Shown: positions 7,547 to 14,398 of the stretch, piece after piece
How positions within the stretch are numbered: position 1 is the first letter of the stretch
How the letters are laid out: the number at the start of each line of letters is the position of its first letter
Origin: JBDSTZ01 sp039927975
GTDB taxonomy: Bacteria > Pseudomonadota > Gammaproteobacteria > Burkholderiales > Burkholderiaceae_D
NCBI GenBank assembly: GCA_039927975.1
Contig: JBDSTZ010000381.1
Span: 1-22,759 of the forward strand
Direction: 5' to 3'
Length of the DNA stretch: 22,759 nucleotides
Translations under genes and position numbers: made by a program
The notes under the pieces: model-generated
Told to the model about the DNA's origin: nothing
The model's input: only the letters and a program-made list of their open reading frames with translations
Database searches by the model: none

Positions 7547-7963
7547 TTAACGGCCGAACAGCGCCGCCATCAACGGGTCGCGGCGCTCGCCGTCGCCAGG
7601 CGCGCAGAGCGTCTCGGTGCCGCCGTCCCAGCGGTTCAACTCGGCCAGGAAGGCGCTCACCACATGGCGCTCGTCGCTGAGCCGATACAGCAGGCGGTCG
7701 GCGCTGCCGGCCGGCTGGCGGCGCGGGTACGGCACGATCACCCGCGCATCCATCAGTTCGAGCAGGTAGTTGCGGGCGGTCGACGGCGAGCAGTCGAGCA
7801 CCCCGACCACCCCGCCGCCACCGAGATCACGCTCGGAAAAGGCCGCCACCAGGATCCTCAAATTGTGCACGCGGCGCAGGCTCGATGGGCGCGCCGTGCC
7901 GGCCGCCGCTGCCGGCTGCGCCACTTGGTTCGGCGCGCGCTGTTGGGCAAGTTCGTTTAGCAT
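7547..7963 (-). CDS. Small helix-turn-helix (winged-helix-like) protein, unknown target
   Basis: This 138-aa protein has an Ala/Gln-rich flexible N-terminus (residues 1-30) and then RRVHNLRILVAAFSERDLGG. A helix-turn-helix-like stretch follows at about 52-72 (VGVLDCSPSTARNYLLELMD). A basic hairpin comes next (VIVPYPRRQ, RLLYRLSDERH), resembling a winged helix in which the wing follows the recognition helix. It is probably DNA-binding, but I cannot assign a named family. The ATG at 7963 is preceded by GGAGGAAG at good spacing; an upstream in-frame start would overlap the ATPase gene and has no support. It lies 47 nt after the ATPase stop and may be the last cistron of the import operon. It is a candidate second regulator of that operon. 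Confidence 0.68.
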   Translation of the reverse strand: MLNELAQQRAPNQVAQPAAAAGTARPSSLRRVHNLRILVAAFSERDLGGGGVVGVLDCSPSTARNYLLELMDARVIVPYPRRQPAGSADRLLYRLSDERHVVSAFLAELNRWDGGTETLCAPGDGERRDPLMAALFGR

Positions 7964-8010
7964 GGTCTTCCTCCGTTTCAAAGTCGTATGGGCGTTGCTC
8001 GGGGGCGCCG

Positions 8011-8769
8011 TCAGGCCGCCAGCGCGCGCGTGTAGCTGCGCGTGGCGTCGACCAGCGCGCGGGTGTAGGGATGACTGGCGCGCCCCTCGCTCAATTGCGA
8101 GCTGTCGAGGGTGTCGACGATGCGCCCCTGCTGCATCACGCCGACCCGGTCGCACAGGTGCACCACCACGCCAAGGTCGTGGGTGACCATGATGTAGGTG
8201 AGGCCGTCGCGCGCGCGCAGCTCGGCGAGCAGGTTGAGGATTTCAGCCTGCACCGAGACGTCGAGCGCGGAAGTCGGTTCGTCGAGCAGCAGGATGCGCG
8301 GCTCGAGGATCAGCGCGCGGGCGATCGCCACGCGCTGGCGCTGGCCGCCCGACATCTGGTGCGGATAGCGGCGCCGGAACGATTCGTCAAGCCCGACCTT
8401 GCGCAGGATCTGGCCGATGCGCGCGTCGATGTTGTCGCGCCGGTGGATCTGGAGCGGCTCGGCCAGCGCGGTTTCCACGCTGTGGCGCGGATGCAGCGAG
8501 CCGTATGGATCCTGGAACACCATCTGCATCAGGCGGCAGCGCTCGCGGTCGATCTTGTGGCCGAGCTGACGGCCGCCGATCTCGATGCGGCCGTCCCAGT
8601 GCCCGTACAGGCCGGCCAGGCAGCGCAGCACGGTGCTCTTGCCCGAACCGGATTCGCCGACCAGGCCGAAGGCTTCGCCCTCGCCAACCGAGAACGCGAC
8701 ATCATTGAGTACCTGGTTGCGCGCCTTGCCGGCGCCGAAACTGAGCGAGAGCGCGTCGACGCTGATCAT
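8011..8769 (-). CDS. Dipeptide/oligopeptide-type ABC transporter ATP-binding protein (DppF-like)
   Basis: This is the second ATPase of a family-5 (Dpp/Opp/Nik) importer, 252 aa. It shows Walker A GESGSGKST at 38-46, the Q-loop in MQMVFQDPYGSLHPR, the signature MSGGQRQR, Walker B ILLLDEPTSALD and the switch His in MVTHDLG. The start at 8769 forms an ATGA overlap with the upstream ATPase stop, a strong sign of translational coupling; an upstream extension of the frame would lie inside that gene. The C-terminus stops shortly after HPYTRALVDATRSYTRALAA. It lacks the extended tail with the GCxFxxRC cysteine motif common in DppD/DppF proteins, and so is nearer the compact NikE layout. The substrate cannot be read from this subunit. 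Confidence 0.9.
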   Translation of the reverse strand: MISVDALSLSFGAGKARNQVLNDVAFSVGEGEAFGLVGESGSGKSTVLRCLAGLYGHWDGRIEIGGRQLGHKIDRERCRLMQMVFQDPYGSLHPRHSVETALAEPLQIHRRDNIDARIGQILRKVGLDESFRRRYPHQMSGGQRQRVAIARALILEPRILLLDEPTSALDVSVQAEILNLLAELRARDGLTYIMVTHDLGVVVHLCDRVGVMQQGRIVDTLDSSQLSEGRASHPYTRALVDATRSYTRALAA

Positions 8770-9641
8770 GGCAGAACTCCGGTCGGGGTGAGCCAGCGCG
8801 GATCGCGCTGGAGGACCGGCAGCGTCGCGCGGCGGCGCGCCAGGTCGGGCAGCGCGGCCAGCAGGCCGCGCGTGTAGGGATGCTCGGCGTGATCGAGGTC
8901 GGCGGCGGCGATCGATTCGACCACCCGGCCGGCGTACATCACCAGCACGCGGTCGCAAAAGCTGCGCACCAGGTTCAGGTCGTGGCTGATGAAGACCAGG
9001 CCCAGGCCGCGCGATTCGACCAGCTCGTCGAGCACGCCGAGCACTTGGGCGCGCACCGACACGTCGAGCGCCGATGTGGGTTCGTCGGCGATCACCACGC
9101 TGGGGTTCGGCATGAGCATCATGGCGATCATGATGCGCTGGCCCATGCCGCCGGAGACTTCGTGCGGATACAGCTCGTAGACGCGCTGCGGATCGCGGAT
9201 GCGCACCGCTTCGAGCATGCCGATGACGCGCTCGCGCAATTCGGCCTTCGGCAGCTTCTGGTGCGCCAGGTAGGCCTCGGCGATCTGCTCGCCGACCCGC
9301 ATCACCGGATTGAGCGAGTACTTCGGATCTTGCATGATCATCGACATGCGCTTGCCGCGGATCGCCCGCATCTGCGCTTCGCCGGCGCGCAACAGGTCGG
9401 TGTCGCCGAAGCGCAGCACGCGCGCGTCGATCCGCGCGCTGGGCGGGTGCAGCTTGAGCAGCGCGCGCCCGACCGTCGACTTGCCGGAGCCCGATTCGCC
9501 AACGATCGCCAGCTTTTCGCGGCCCAGCGCGAACGACACCTCGCGCACCGCGTCGACCATGCCGTTCCGCGTGGCGAAGCGCACGCTCAGGTCCTGCACG
9601 TCGAGCAGCGGCGGGTTGGTCTCAGCCTGATGGTGGGTCAT
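8766..9641 (-). CDS. Dipeptide/oligopeptide-type ABC transporter ATP-binding protein (DppD-like)
   Basis: This is the first ATPase of the importer, 291 aa. Walker A GESGSGKST is at 48-56, the Q-loop is MIMQDPKYSLNPVMRVG, Walker B is VVIADEPTSALD and the switch His is in FISHDLNLV. The signature reads VSGGMGQR instead of the commoner SGGMRQR or SGGQRQR. The HPYTRGLL motif of peptide/nickel ATPases is present, but the protein ends about 30 residues later, without the cysteine-containing tail. AGGAA lies ahead of the ATG and the DppC-like stop is 12 nt upstream. The gene overlaps the next ATPase by 4 nt. Confidence 0.9.
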   Translation of the reverse strand: MTHHQAETNPPLLDVQDLSVRFATRNGMVDAVREVSFALGREKLAIVGESGSGKSTVGRALLKLHPPSARIDARVLRFGDTDLLRAGEAQMRAIRGKRMSMIMQDPKYSLNPVMRVGEQIAEAYLAHQKLPKAELRERVIGMLEAVRIRDPQRVYELYPHEVSGGMGQRIMIAMMLMPNPSVVIADEPTSALDVSVRAQVLGVLDELVESRGLGLVFISHDLNLVRSFCDRVLVMYAGRVVESIAAADLDHAEHPYTRGLLAALPDLARRRATLPVLQRDPRWLTPTGVLP

Positions 9642-9653
9642 GGTGGTTCCTAG

Positions 9654-10538
9654 TTAGCTGCGGGGATCGAACACGTCGCGCAGGCCGTCTCCGAGCAGGT
9701 TGAAGGCGAGGCTGACCAGCATGATGGCCGCGCCGGGCATCGCCACCAGCCACCAGCACTCCATCATGTAGCGGCGGCCGGCCGAGATCATCGCGCCCCA
9801 TTCGGCCGACGGCGCCTGCGCGCCCAGGCCAAGGAAGCCCAGACCGGCGGCGGTGAGGATGATGCCGGCCATGTTCATGGTCAGGCGCACCAGCACCGAC
9901 GACAGGCACAGCGGCGCGATGTGGCGCACCAGGATGCGCAGCGGCGAGGCGCCTTGCAGGCGCACGGCGGCGACGAAGTCGGCCTGGCGCAGCGAGCGCG
10001 TCTCGGCGCGCGCCAGGCGGGCGATCGGCGGCCACGCGGTCAGGGCGATGGCGATGACCGCGTGTTCGAGGCCGGGGCCGAGCGCGGCGACGAAGGCCAG
10101 CGCCAGCACCAGGCTGGGAAACGAGATGAAGGTGTCGGTGACGCGCATGAACAGCGTGTCGACCCAGCCGCCGAAGTAGCCGGAGACGGTGCCGACCGCC
10201 AGCCCGACCGGGCCGACCACGATCGTCACCAGGCCGACGATGTAGAGCGTGGTGCGGGCGCCGAAGACGAGCCGGCTGAAGACGTCGCGGCCGTATTCGT
10301 CGGTGCCGAACCAGTGCGCCGCGTTCGGCGCCAGCAGGGTGGCGTTGAGATCCTGGGCGAGCGGGTCGTGGCTGGCGATCCACGGCGCGCCGACCGCCAC
10401 CAGCACCAGCAGCGCGATGACAATCAGGCCGGCCAGCGTGGCCGGGTTGAGCAGCAGGTGCGCCAGGGCGCGCCGCAGCGTCTCGCCGCGCGCCGGCGCG
10501 GGATGGGAAGACAAAGGTGGAAGGGTCAAGGCGGTCAT
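9654..10538 (-). CDS. Dipeptide/oligopeptide-type ABC transporter permease (DppC-like)
   Basis: This is an inner-membrane permease of 294 aa, the normal DppC/OppC length. After a Pro-rich cytoplasmic N-terminus comes the family's first membrane helix (LAGLIVIALLVLVAVGAPWIA). The signature HWFGTDEYGRDVFSRLVFGARTTL is cut here to its core: HWFGTDEYGRDVFSR. The EAA-type coupling loop is around RLARAETRSLRQADFVAAVR, and the C-terminus is FNLLGDGLRDVFDPR. The start at 10538 was chosen because its A is shared with the DppB-like stop (TGATG), typical of coupled translation; an open extension upstream lies inside that gene and is a frame shadow. Confidence 0.92.
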   Translation of the reverse strand: MTALTLPPLSSHPAPARGETLRRALAHLLLNPATLAGLIVIALLVLVAVGAPWIASHDPLAQDLNATLLAPNAAHWFGTDEYGRDVFSRLVFGARTTLYIVGLVTIVVGPVGLAVGTVSGYFGGWVDTLFMRVTDTFISFPSLVLALAFVAALGPGLEHAVIAIALTAWPPIARLARAETRSLRQADFVAAVRLQGASPLRILVRHIAPLCLSSVLVRLTMNMAGIILTAAGLGFLGLGAQAPSAEWGAMISAGRRYMMECWWLVAMPGAAIMLVSLAFNLLGDGLRDVFDPRS

Positions 10539-11566
10539 CAGCGCATCCGGGGATCGAAGACTCGGTACAGCAGGTCCGAGACGAGGTTGAGGGTGACGAA
10601 AATGACGCCGACGACCAGCACGCAGCCCATCACCGCGTTCATGTCGCCGAGCAGCAGGCTGTTGGTCAGGTACTGGCCGAAGCCGGGCCAGGCGTACACG
10701 GTCTCGATCAGCACCGCGCCTTCGAGCAGGCCGCCGTAGGCCAGCGCGAGGATGGTCAAGAGCTGCACGAGGATGTTGCGGAACGCGTGGCGCCACACCA
10801 CGCTGGCCTCCGACAGGCCCTTGACGCGGGCGGTGAGGATGTATTCCTGTGACAGCTGGGCGAGCATGAAGCTGCGCGTCATGCGGCTGATGTAGGCCAT
10901 CGAATGCAGGCCGAGAATCGCCGCCGGCAGGGCGATGTGGCGCAGCGCGCTGGCGAACACGTCCCAGCGGCCGCGCAGCACGCTGTCGAGCAGCAGCGCG
11001 CCGGTCATCGGTGCGACCGCGCCGTCGAAGGCCAGGTCAACGCGGCCGGCGCCGCCGGCCCAGCCGAGCCAGGCGTAGAACACCAGCAGGCCCATCATGC
11101 CGAACCAGAACACCGGGGTCGAGTAGCCGGCCAGGCTGGCCACCCGCACCAGGTGGTCGATCCAGCTGCCGCGCCGGCTCGCGGCCAGCACGCCGAGCGG
11201 CACGCCGGTGCAGGCGCCGATCAGGATGGCGATGGTGGCCAGCTCGGCCGTCGCCGGAAACACCCGGGCGATGTCGGCGCCGACCAGGTTGCCGGTCAGG
11301 AGCGAGGTGCCCAGCTTGCCGTGCGCGAGTTCGCCGAGGTAGTGCCAGAACTGCAGCCAGAGCGGCTGGTCAAGCCCGAGCTGCTGCGCGACCTGGCGGT
11401 ACATCGAGGCGTCGGCGTCGGGCCCGACGATCGACAGCACCGGGTCGATCGGCATGACGCGGCCGATGAAAAAGGTCAGCAGCAGCAGGCCAAGCAGGGT
11501 GACGGCGGTGGTCAGGGCGCGCCCGCGCACGACGCGCAGGGTGGCGATGGCGTCGGAGGTGATCAT
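10538..11566 (-). CDS. Dipeptide/oligopeptide-type ABC transporter permease (DppB-like)
   Basis: This is the other inner-membrane permease, 342 aa. It begins with a membrane helix (ALTTAVTLLGLLLLTFFIGRV) and the family motif PIDPVL. It then has YSTPVFWFGMMGLLVFY, the coupling loop with YILTARVKGLSEASVVWRH, and the C-terminal VYAWPGFGQYLTNSLLLGD ending LLYRVFDPRMR. All these are standard for DppB/OppB proteins. It starts inside an ATGA overlap with the binding-protein gene (11563-11566) and shares one base with the next permease. With DppC it forms the transmembrane channel of the importer. Confidence 0.92.
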   Translation of the reverse strand: MITSDAIATLRVVRGRALTTAVTLLGLLLLTFFIGRVMPIDPVLSIVGPDADASMYRQVAQQLGLDQPLWLQFWHYLGELAHGKLGTSLLTGNLVGADIARVFPATAELATIAILIGACTGVPLGVLAASRRGSWIDHLVRVASLAGYSTPVFWFGMMGLLVFYAWLGWAGGAGRVDLAFDGAVAPMTGALLLDSVLRGRWDVFASALRHIALPAAILGLHSMAYISRMTRSFMLAQLSQEYILTARVKGLSEASVVWRHAFRNILVQLLTILALAYGGLLEGAVLIETVYAWPGFGQYLTNSLLLGDMNAVMGCVLVVGVIFVTLNLVSDLLYRVFDPRMR

Positions 11567-13227
11567 GGCGCCGGATCCTTGTAGACGTCGCGCAGGTGGG
11601 TGGTGGCCGAGGGATGGCCGACGTAGTCGTGCACGCGCTTGCTCAGCACCACGGTGTCGACCATCTGGGCGACCGGCTGGATGGCGCCGACCTCGCTGTC
11701 GTAGAGGCGCTGCACTTCGCGGTACATCGCGGTTTGCGTCTCCGGGTCGCGCTCGCGTGCCGCCGCCTCGATCAGGCGATTGATCGGCGGGCTGTGGAAG
11801 CCGGTGCGCCAGCCCTGGAAGTTGGTCAGCCGGGCGGCGTCGCGGTTGTCCGGGTTGTAGACCAGCGCGCGCAGGTTGGCGTGCGGGTGCGGCTCGACGC
11901 CGCCGCCGCCGCGCCCGACCACGATCTCGAATTTGCGGTCGCGCATGGCGCCGTAGACCTGGTTGCCGGTGCCCGAGAGGATCTTCGCCTCGATGCCGGC
12001 CAGCGCCAGGGTGGCCTGCAGCGCGGTGGCCATGTTGATCATCGGCGGATCCGACAGCACCCGGATGGTGGTGTGAAAGCCGTGCGGGTAGCCGGCTTGC
12101 GCCAGCAAGGCCTTGGCGGCCGCCACGTCGAGCCGGTAGCCGGGGTCGGGCAAGGTGGCGGCCAGCCCCAGCATCAGCGGGCGCTGGTGCGCCACGCCGT
12201 AGTGCGGCATGATCGCCTTGTTGATGCCGGCGTAGTCGATCAGGCTGCGCATCGCCAGCCGCACGCGGCGGTCGGCGTACTTGGGGTCCTTCATGCTCAG
12301 CGCCACGTAGTAGGAGTTCCCGCGCAGGACCGACTGGACCTCGACCTTGCCCTCCTTGCGCAGCGCCTCGATGTCGGGCGCGGCCATGCCGGCGGCCAGG
12401 TCGACGTCGCCGCGCTCGATCATGAAGCGCAGCGACAGCGATTCACCGATGTGGCGCATGACCACCCGGCGCAGTTTGGCCGGGCCGCGCCAGTAGCCGT
12501 CGAAGCGGTCGAGCAGCATGGCGTCCTTGGCGCGCCATGCGGTCAGGGCGAACGGGCCGGAACCGGCCGCGTGGGTCAGCAGCCAGGCGGCGCCGAGGTC
12601 GCCGTTATGCTCGTGGCTCAGCAGCAGGCGGCGGTCGACGACCGCCGCGCTGACCGAGGTGGCCAGGGTATAGAGCACCATTTTCGGATCGGTCGGCAGC
12701 GGCAGCTCGATGCGCAGGGTGCGCTCGTCGAGCGCGCGGATCAAGGCCGGCGCGTTGGCGGCGCTAAAGCCGTAGCTTTTCCACGGCGAGGCCATCGCCA
12801 GGTTCAACTTGAGCACGCGCTGCAGCGACCAGGCGGCGTCGAAGGCGGTGAGCGGCTGGCCGGACTGGAAGCGCACGCCCTCGCGCAGGGTCAGCGTCAG
12901 GCTGTTGCCGTCGTCGGCAATCTGCCAGCGTTCGGCCAGCGCCGGCTGCACCCGGCTCAGGTCGCGCGGATCGAGTTCGACCAGGTAGTCGTACAGGTTG
13001 GCGACGATGCCGAGCACGTCGTTGCCGGTGGCGCCGGCCGGATCGATCGACAGCAGGTTGTTCATGTTCATGCCGATCACCAGCTGGTCGGCCGGGGTGG
13101 CCGCGCGCGCGGCGCCGGGGGTCGCCAAGGCGACCAGCGCGGCCAGCAGGGCAAGCAAGGCCGGGCAGGACCACGCCAGCGCCCCGCTCCGCCCTGTCCA
13201 TCGCGCCCGTGTGATGCGAAATTTCAT
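11563..13227 (-). CDS. Periplasmic extracellular solute-binding protein, family 5
   Basis: This is the periplasmic receptor of the importer, 554 aa. It has a signal peptide with a basic start (MKFRITRARWTGR), a hydrophobic core (LLALLAALVALA) and likely cleavage at AARA/ATPAD around residue 42. No lipobox cysteine is present, so the mature protein is probably soluble. Family features include LYDYLVELDP, PALAERWQIADDGNSLT, REGVRFQSGQPLTAFDAAWSL near the front, and RVRLAMRSLIDYAGINKAI plus the DVAAAKALLAQAGYPHGF block in the second half. The fold family binds peptides, nickel, sugars and opines, so the substrate is open. It follows the enolase-family gene by 6 nt. Confidence 0.92.
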   Translation of the reverse strand: MKFRITRARWTGRSGALAWSCPALLALLAALVALATPGAARAATPADQLVIGMNMNNLLSIDPAGATGNDVLGIVANLYDYLVELDPRDLSRVQPALAERWQIADDGNSLTLTLREGVRFQSGQPLTAFDAAWSLQRVLKLNLAMASPWKSYGFSAANAPALIRALDERTLRIELPLPTDPKMVLYTLATSVSAAVVDRRLLLSHEHNGDLGAAWLLTHAAGSGPFALTAWRAKDAMLLDRFDGYWRGPAKLRRVVMRHIGESLSLRFMIERGDVDLAAGMAAPDIEALRKEGKVEVQSVLRGNSYYVALSMKDPKYADRRVRLAMRSLIDYAGINKAIMPHYGVAHQRPLMLGLAATLPDPGYRLDVAAAKALLAQAGYPHGFHTTIRVLSDPPMINMATALQATLALAGIEAKILSGTGNQVYGAMRDRKFEIVVGRGGGGVEPHPHANLRALVYNPDNRDAARLTNFQGWRTGFHSPPINRLIEAAARERDPETQTAMYREVQRLYDSEVGAIQPVAQMVDTVVLSKRVHDYVGHPSATTHLRDVYKDPAP

Positions 13228-13233
13228 GTCGGC

Positions 13234-14388
13234 CTAGTGGTTGTCGACGGCGTGCGCCGCGATGAACTCGAAGTCGATGTCCTCGCCCAGGCCGGGGGCC
13301 TGCGACAGGTGGACGAAACCGTCGGCGTCCATCGGGTCGGCCAGGCTGCGCAGATAGGGCGGCACCTCATCATAGTCGAGGAAGGGATGCAGCAGGCCGC
13401 GTTCGTACCAGGCGCAGTTCTTGATGGCGGCGGTGACGGCCAGGTTGGCCGCGCCGTTGCCGTGCACTTCGCAGTTCATGCCGAAGGCGTCGGCCAGCGC
13501 CGCCACTTTCAGGGTCGGGGTGATGCCGCCGACCCCAGGCACGCCGGCGCGCAGAATGTCGCAGGCGCCGGCCTGGGCCCAGTCGGCGCGGCTGTGGTGC
13601 TTGCCGGAGATCGACTCGGGGCCGACGATCGGGATGTCGAGCTGGTTGGCCAGCCAGCTGTAGGAGGCCATCGACTGCTCGTTCATCATCTCCTCGAACC
13701 AGGCGAAGTTGAGCCGTTCGAGCGCGCGCCCGATGGTGAGGGCCTCGCTGCGGCTGTACCAGTGGTAACCGTCGAGCATCAGGTCGATGTCCGGGCCGAC
13801 CGCCTCGCGCACGGCGGCGCAGGCCTTGATGTCCATCGCCGGGCTGGGCGCGAACGAGACCGGCGGCATCCAGGTGTGCAGTTTGATCGCCTTGTAGCCG
13901 CGCGCGACCAGGGTGACGGCGAAGGCCGCGTATTCGTCGGGAGTGGACAGGCCGCCCTTGAGCTCATCGCCGCACATGGTGCTGCCGTAGGCCGGCACCT
14001 TGTCGCGGTAGGCGCCGAGCAGCTTGTAGACCGGCACCCCGAGCGCGCGCCCGGCCAGGTCCCACAGGGCTTGCTCGACGACCGCCAGCGCGCGGTCGGT
14101 CAGCTGGCCGGCGCTGCCGCGCTGCCAGTGCGCCAGCTCCTGCCACAGACGCTCGCGGTCGAACGGGTCCTGGCCGACCAGCACCTTGCGGACAAAGGCG
14201 TCGAGCACGTGCTCGCGGATCACCTCGGGCGGACCGAAGGCGTAGCCGCGGCTGCCGTCGTCGGCGGTGATGGTCAGCAGCGCGAGGGTGGCGCGCTTTT
14301 CCGGGCCCGGGTGGGAGTGGCCGGCCGTGTCGACGCTGCGCCGGCTCAGGTAGTGGAACACGGTCGCTTGTACTCGTTCGATTTTCAT
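13234..14388 (-). CDS. Enolase-superfamily enzyme, mandelate racemase-like subgroup, KxH variant
   Basis: This is a cytoplasmic enolase-superfamily enzyme of 384 aa; the fold abstracts a proton alpha to a carboxylate. The N-terminal capping domain runs to about residue 125 and the barrel follows. Likely Mg ligands are D206 (LMLDGYHW), E232 (WFEEMM) and E258 (IVGPESIS). The likely catalytic His is H309 in NCEVHGNGAANL, as in mandelate racemase. At the usual KxK position the sequence reads GYKAIKLHTW, so the second lysine is replaced by H171. This excludes the dipeptide-epimerase (KxK on both sides) pattern and suggests an acid-sugar dehydratase, racemase or cycloisomerase. The usual WIEEP proline is Met here. 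The start has AGGAAG upstream, 10 nt after the receptor stop. The exact reaction is not assigned. Confidence 0.85.
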   Translation of the reverse strand: MKIERVQATVFHYLSRRSVDTAGHSHPGPEKRATLALLTITADDGSRGYAFGPPEVIREHVLDAFVRKVLVGQDPFDRERLWQELAHWQRGSAGQLTDRALAVVEQALWDLAGRALGVPVYKLLGAYRDKVPAYGSTMCGDELKGGLSTPDEYAAFAVTLVARGYKAIKLHTWMPPVSFAPSPAMDIKACAAVREAVGPDIDLMLDGYHWYSRSEALTIGRALERLNFAWFEEMMNEQSMASYSWLANQLDIPIVGPESISGKHHSRADWAQAGACDILRAGVPGVGGITPTLKVAALADAFGMNCEVHGNGAANLAVTAAIKNCAWYERGLLHPFLDYDEVPPYLRSLADPMDADGFVHLSQAPGLGEDIDFEFIAAHAVDNH

Positions 14389-14398
14389 GAACTTCCTT

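Noticed and set aside
8011..8958. Longer start for the DppF-like ATPase at 8958
   Set aside because: The extra N-terminus is translated from inside the upstream ATPase gene and reads as Arg/Pro-rich noise; the ATGA overlap at 8769 gives a normal start.
9654..10796. Longer start for the DppC-like permease at 10796
   Set aside because: The extension lies within the DppB-like gene in another frame; the family N-terminus begins at 10538.
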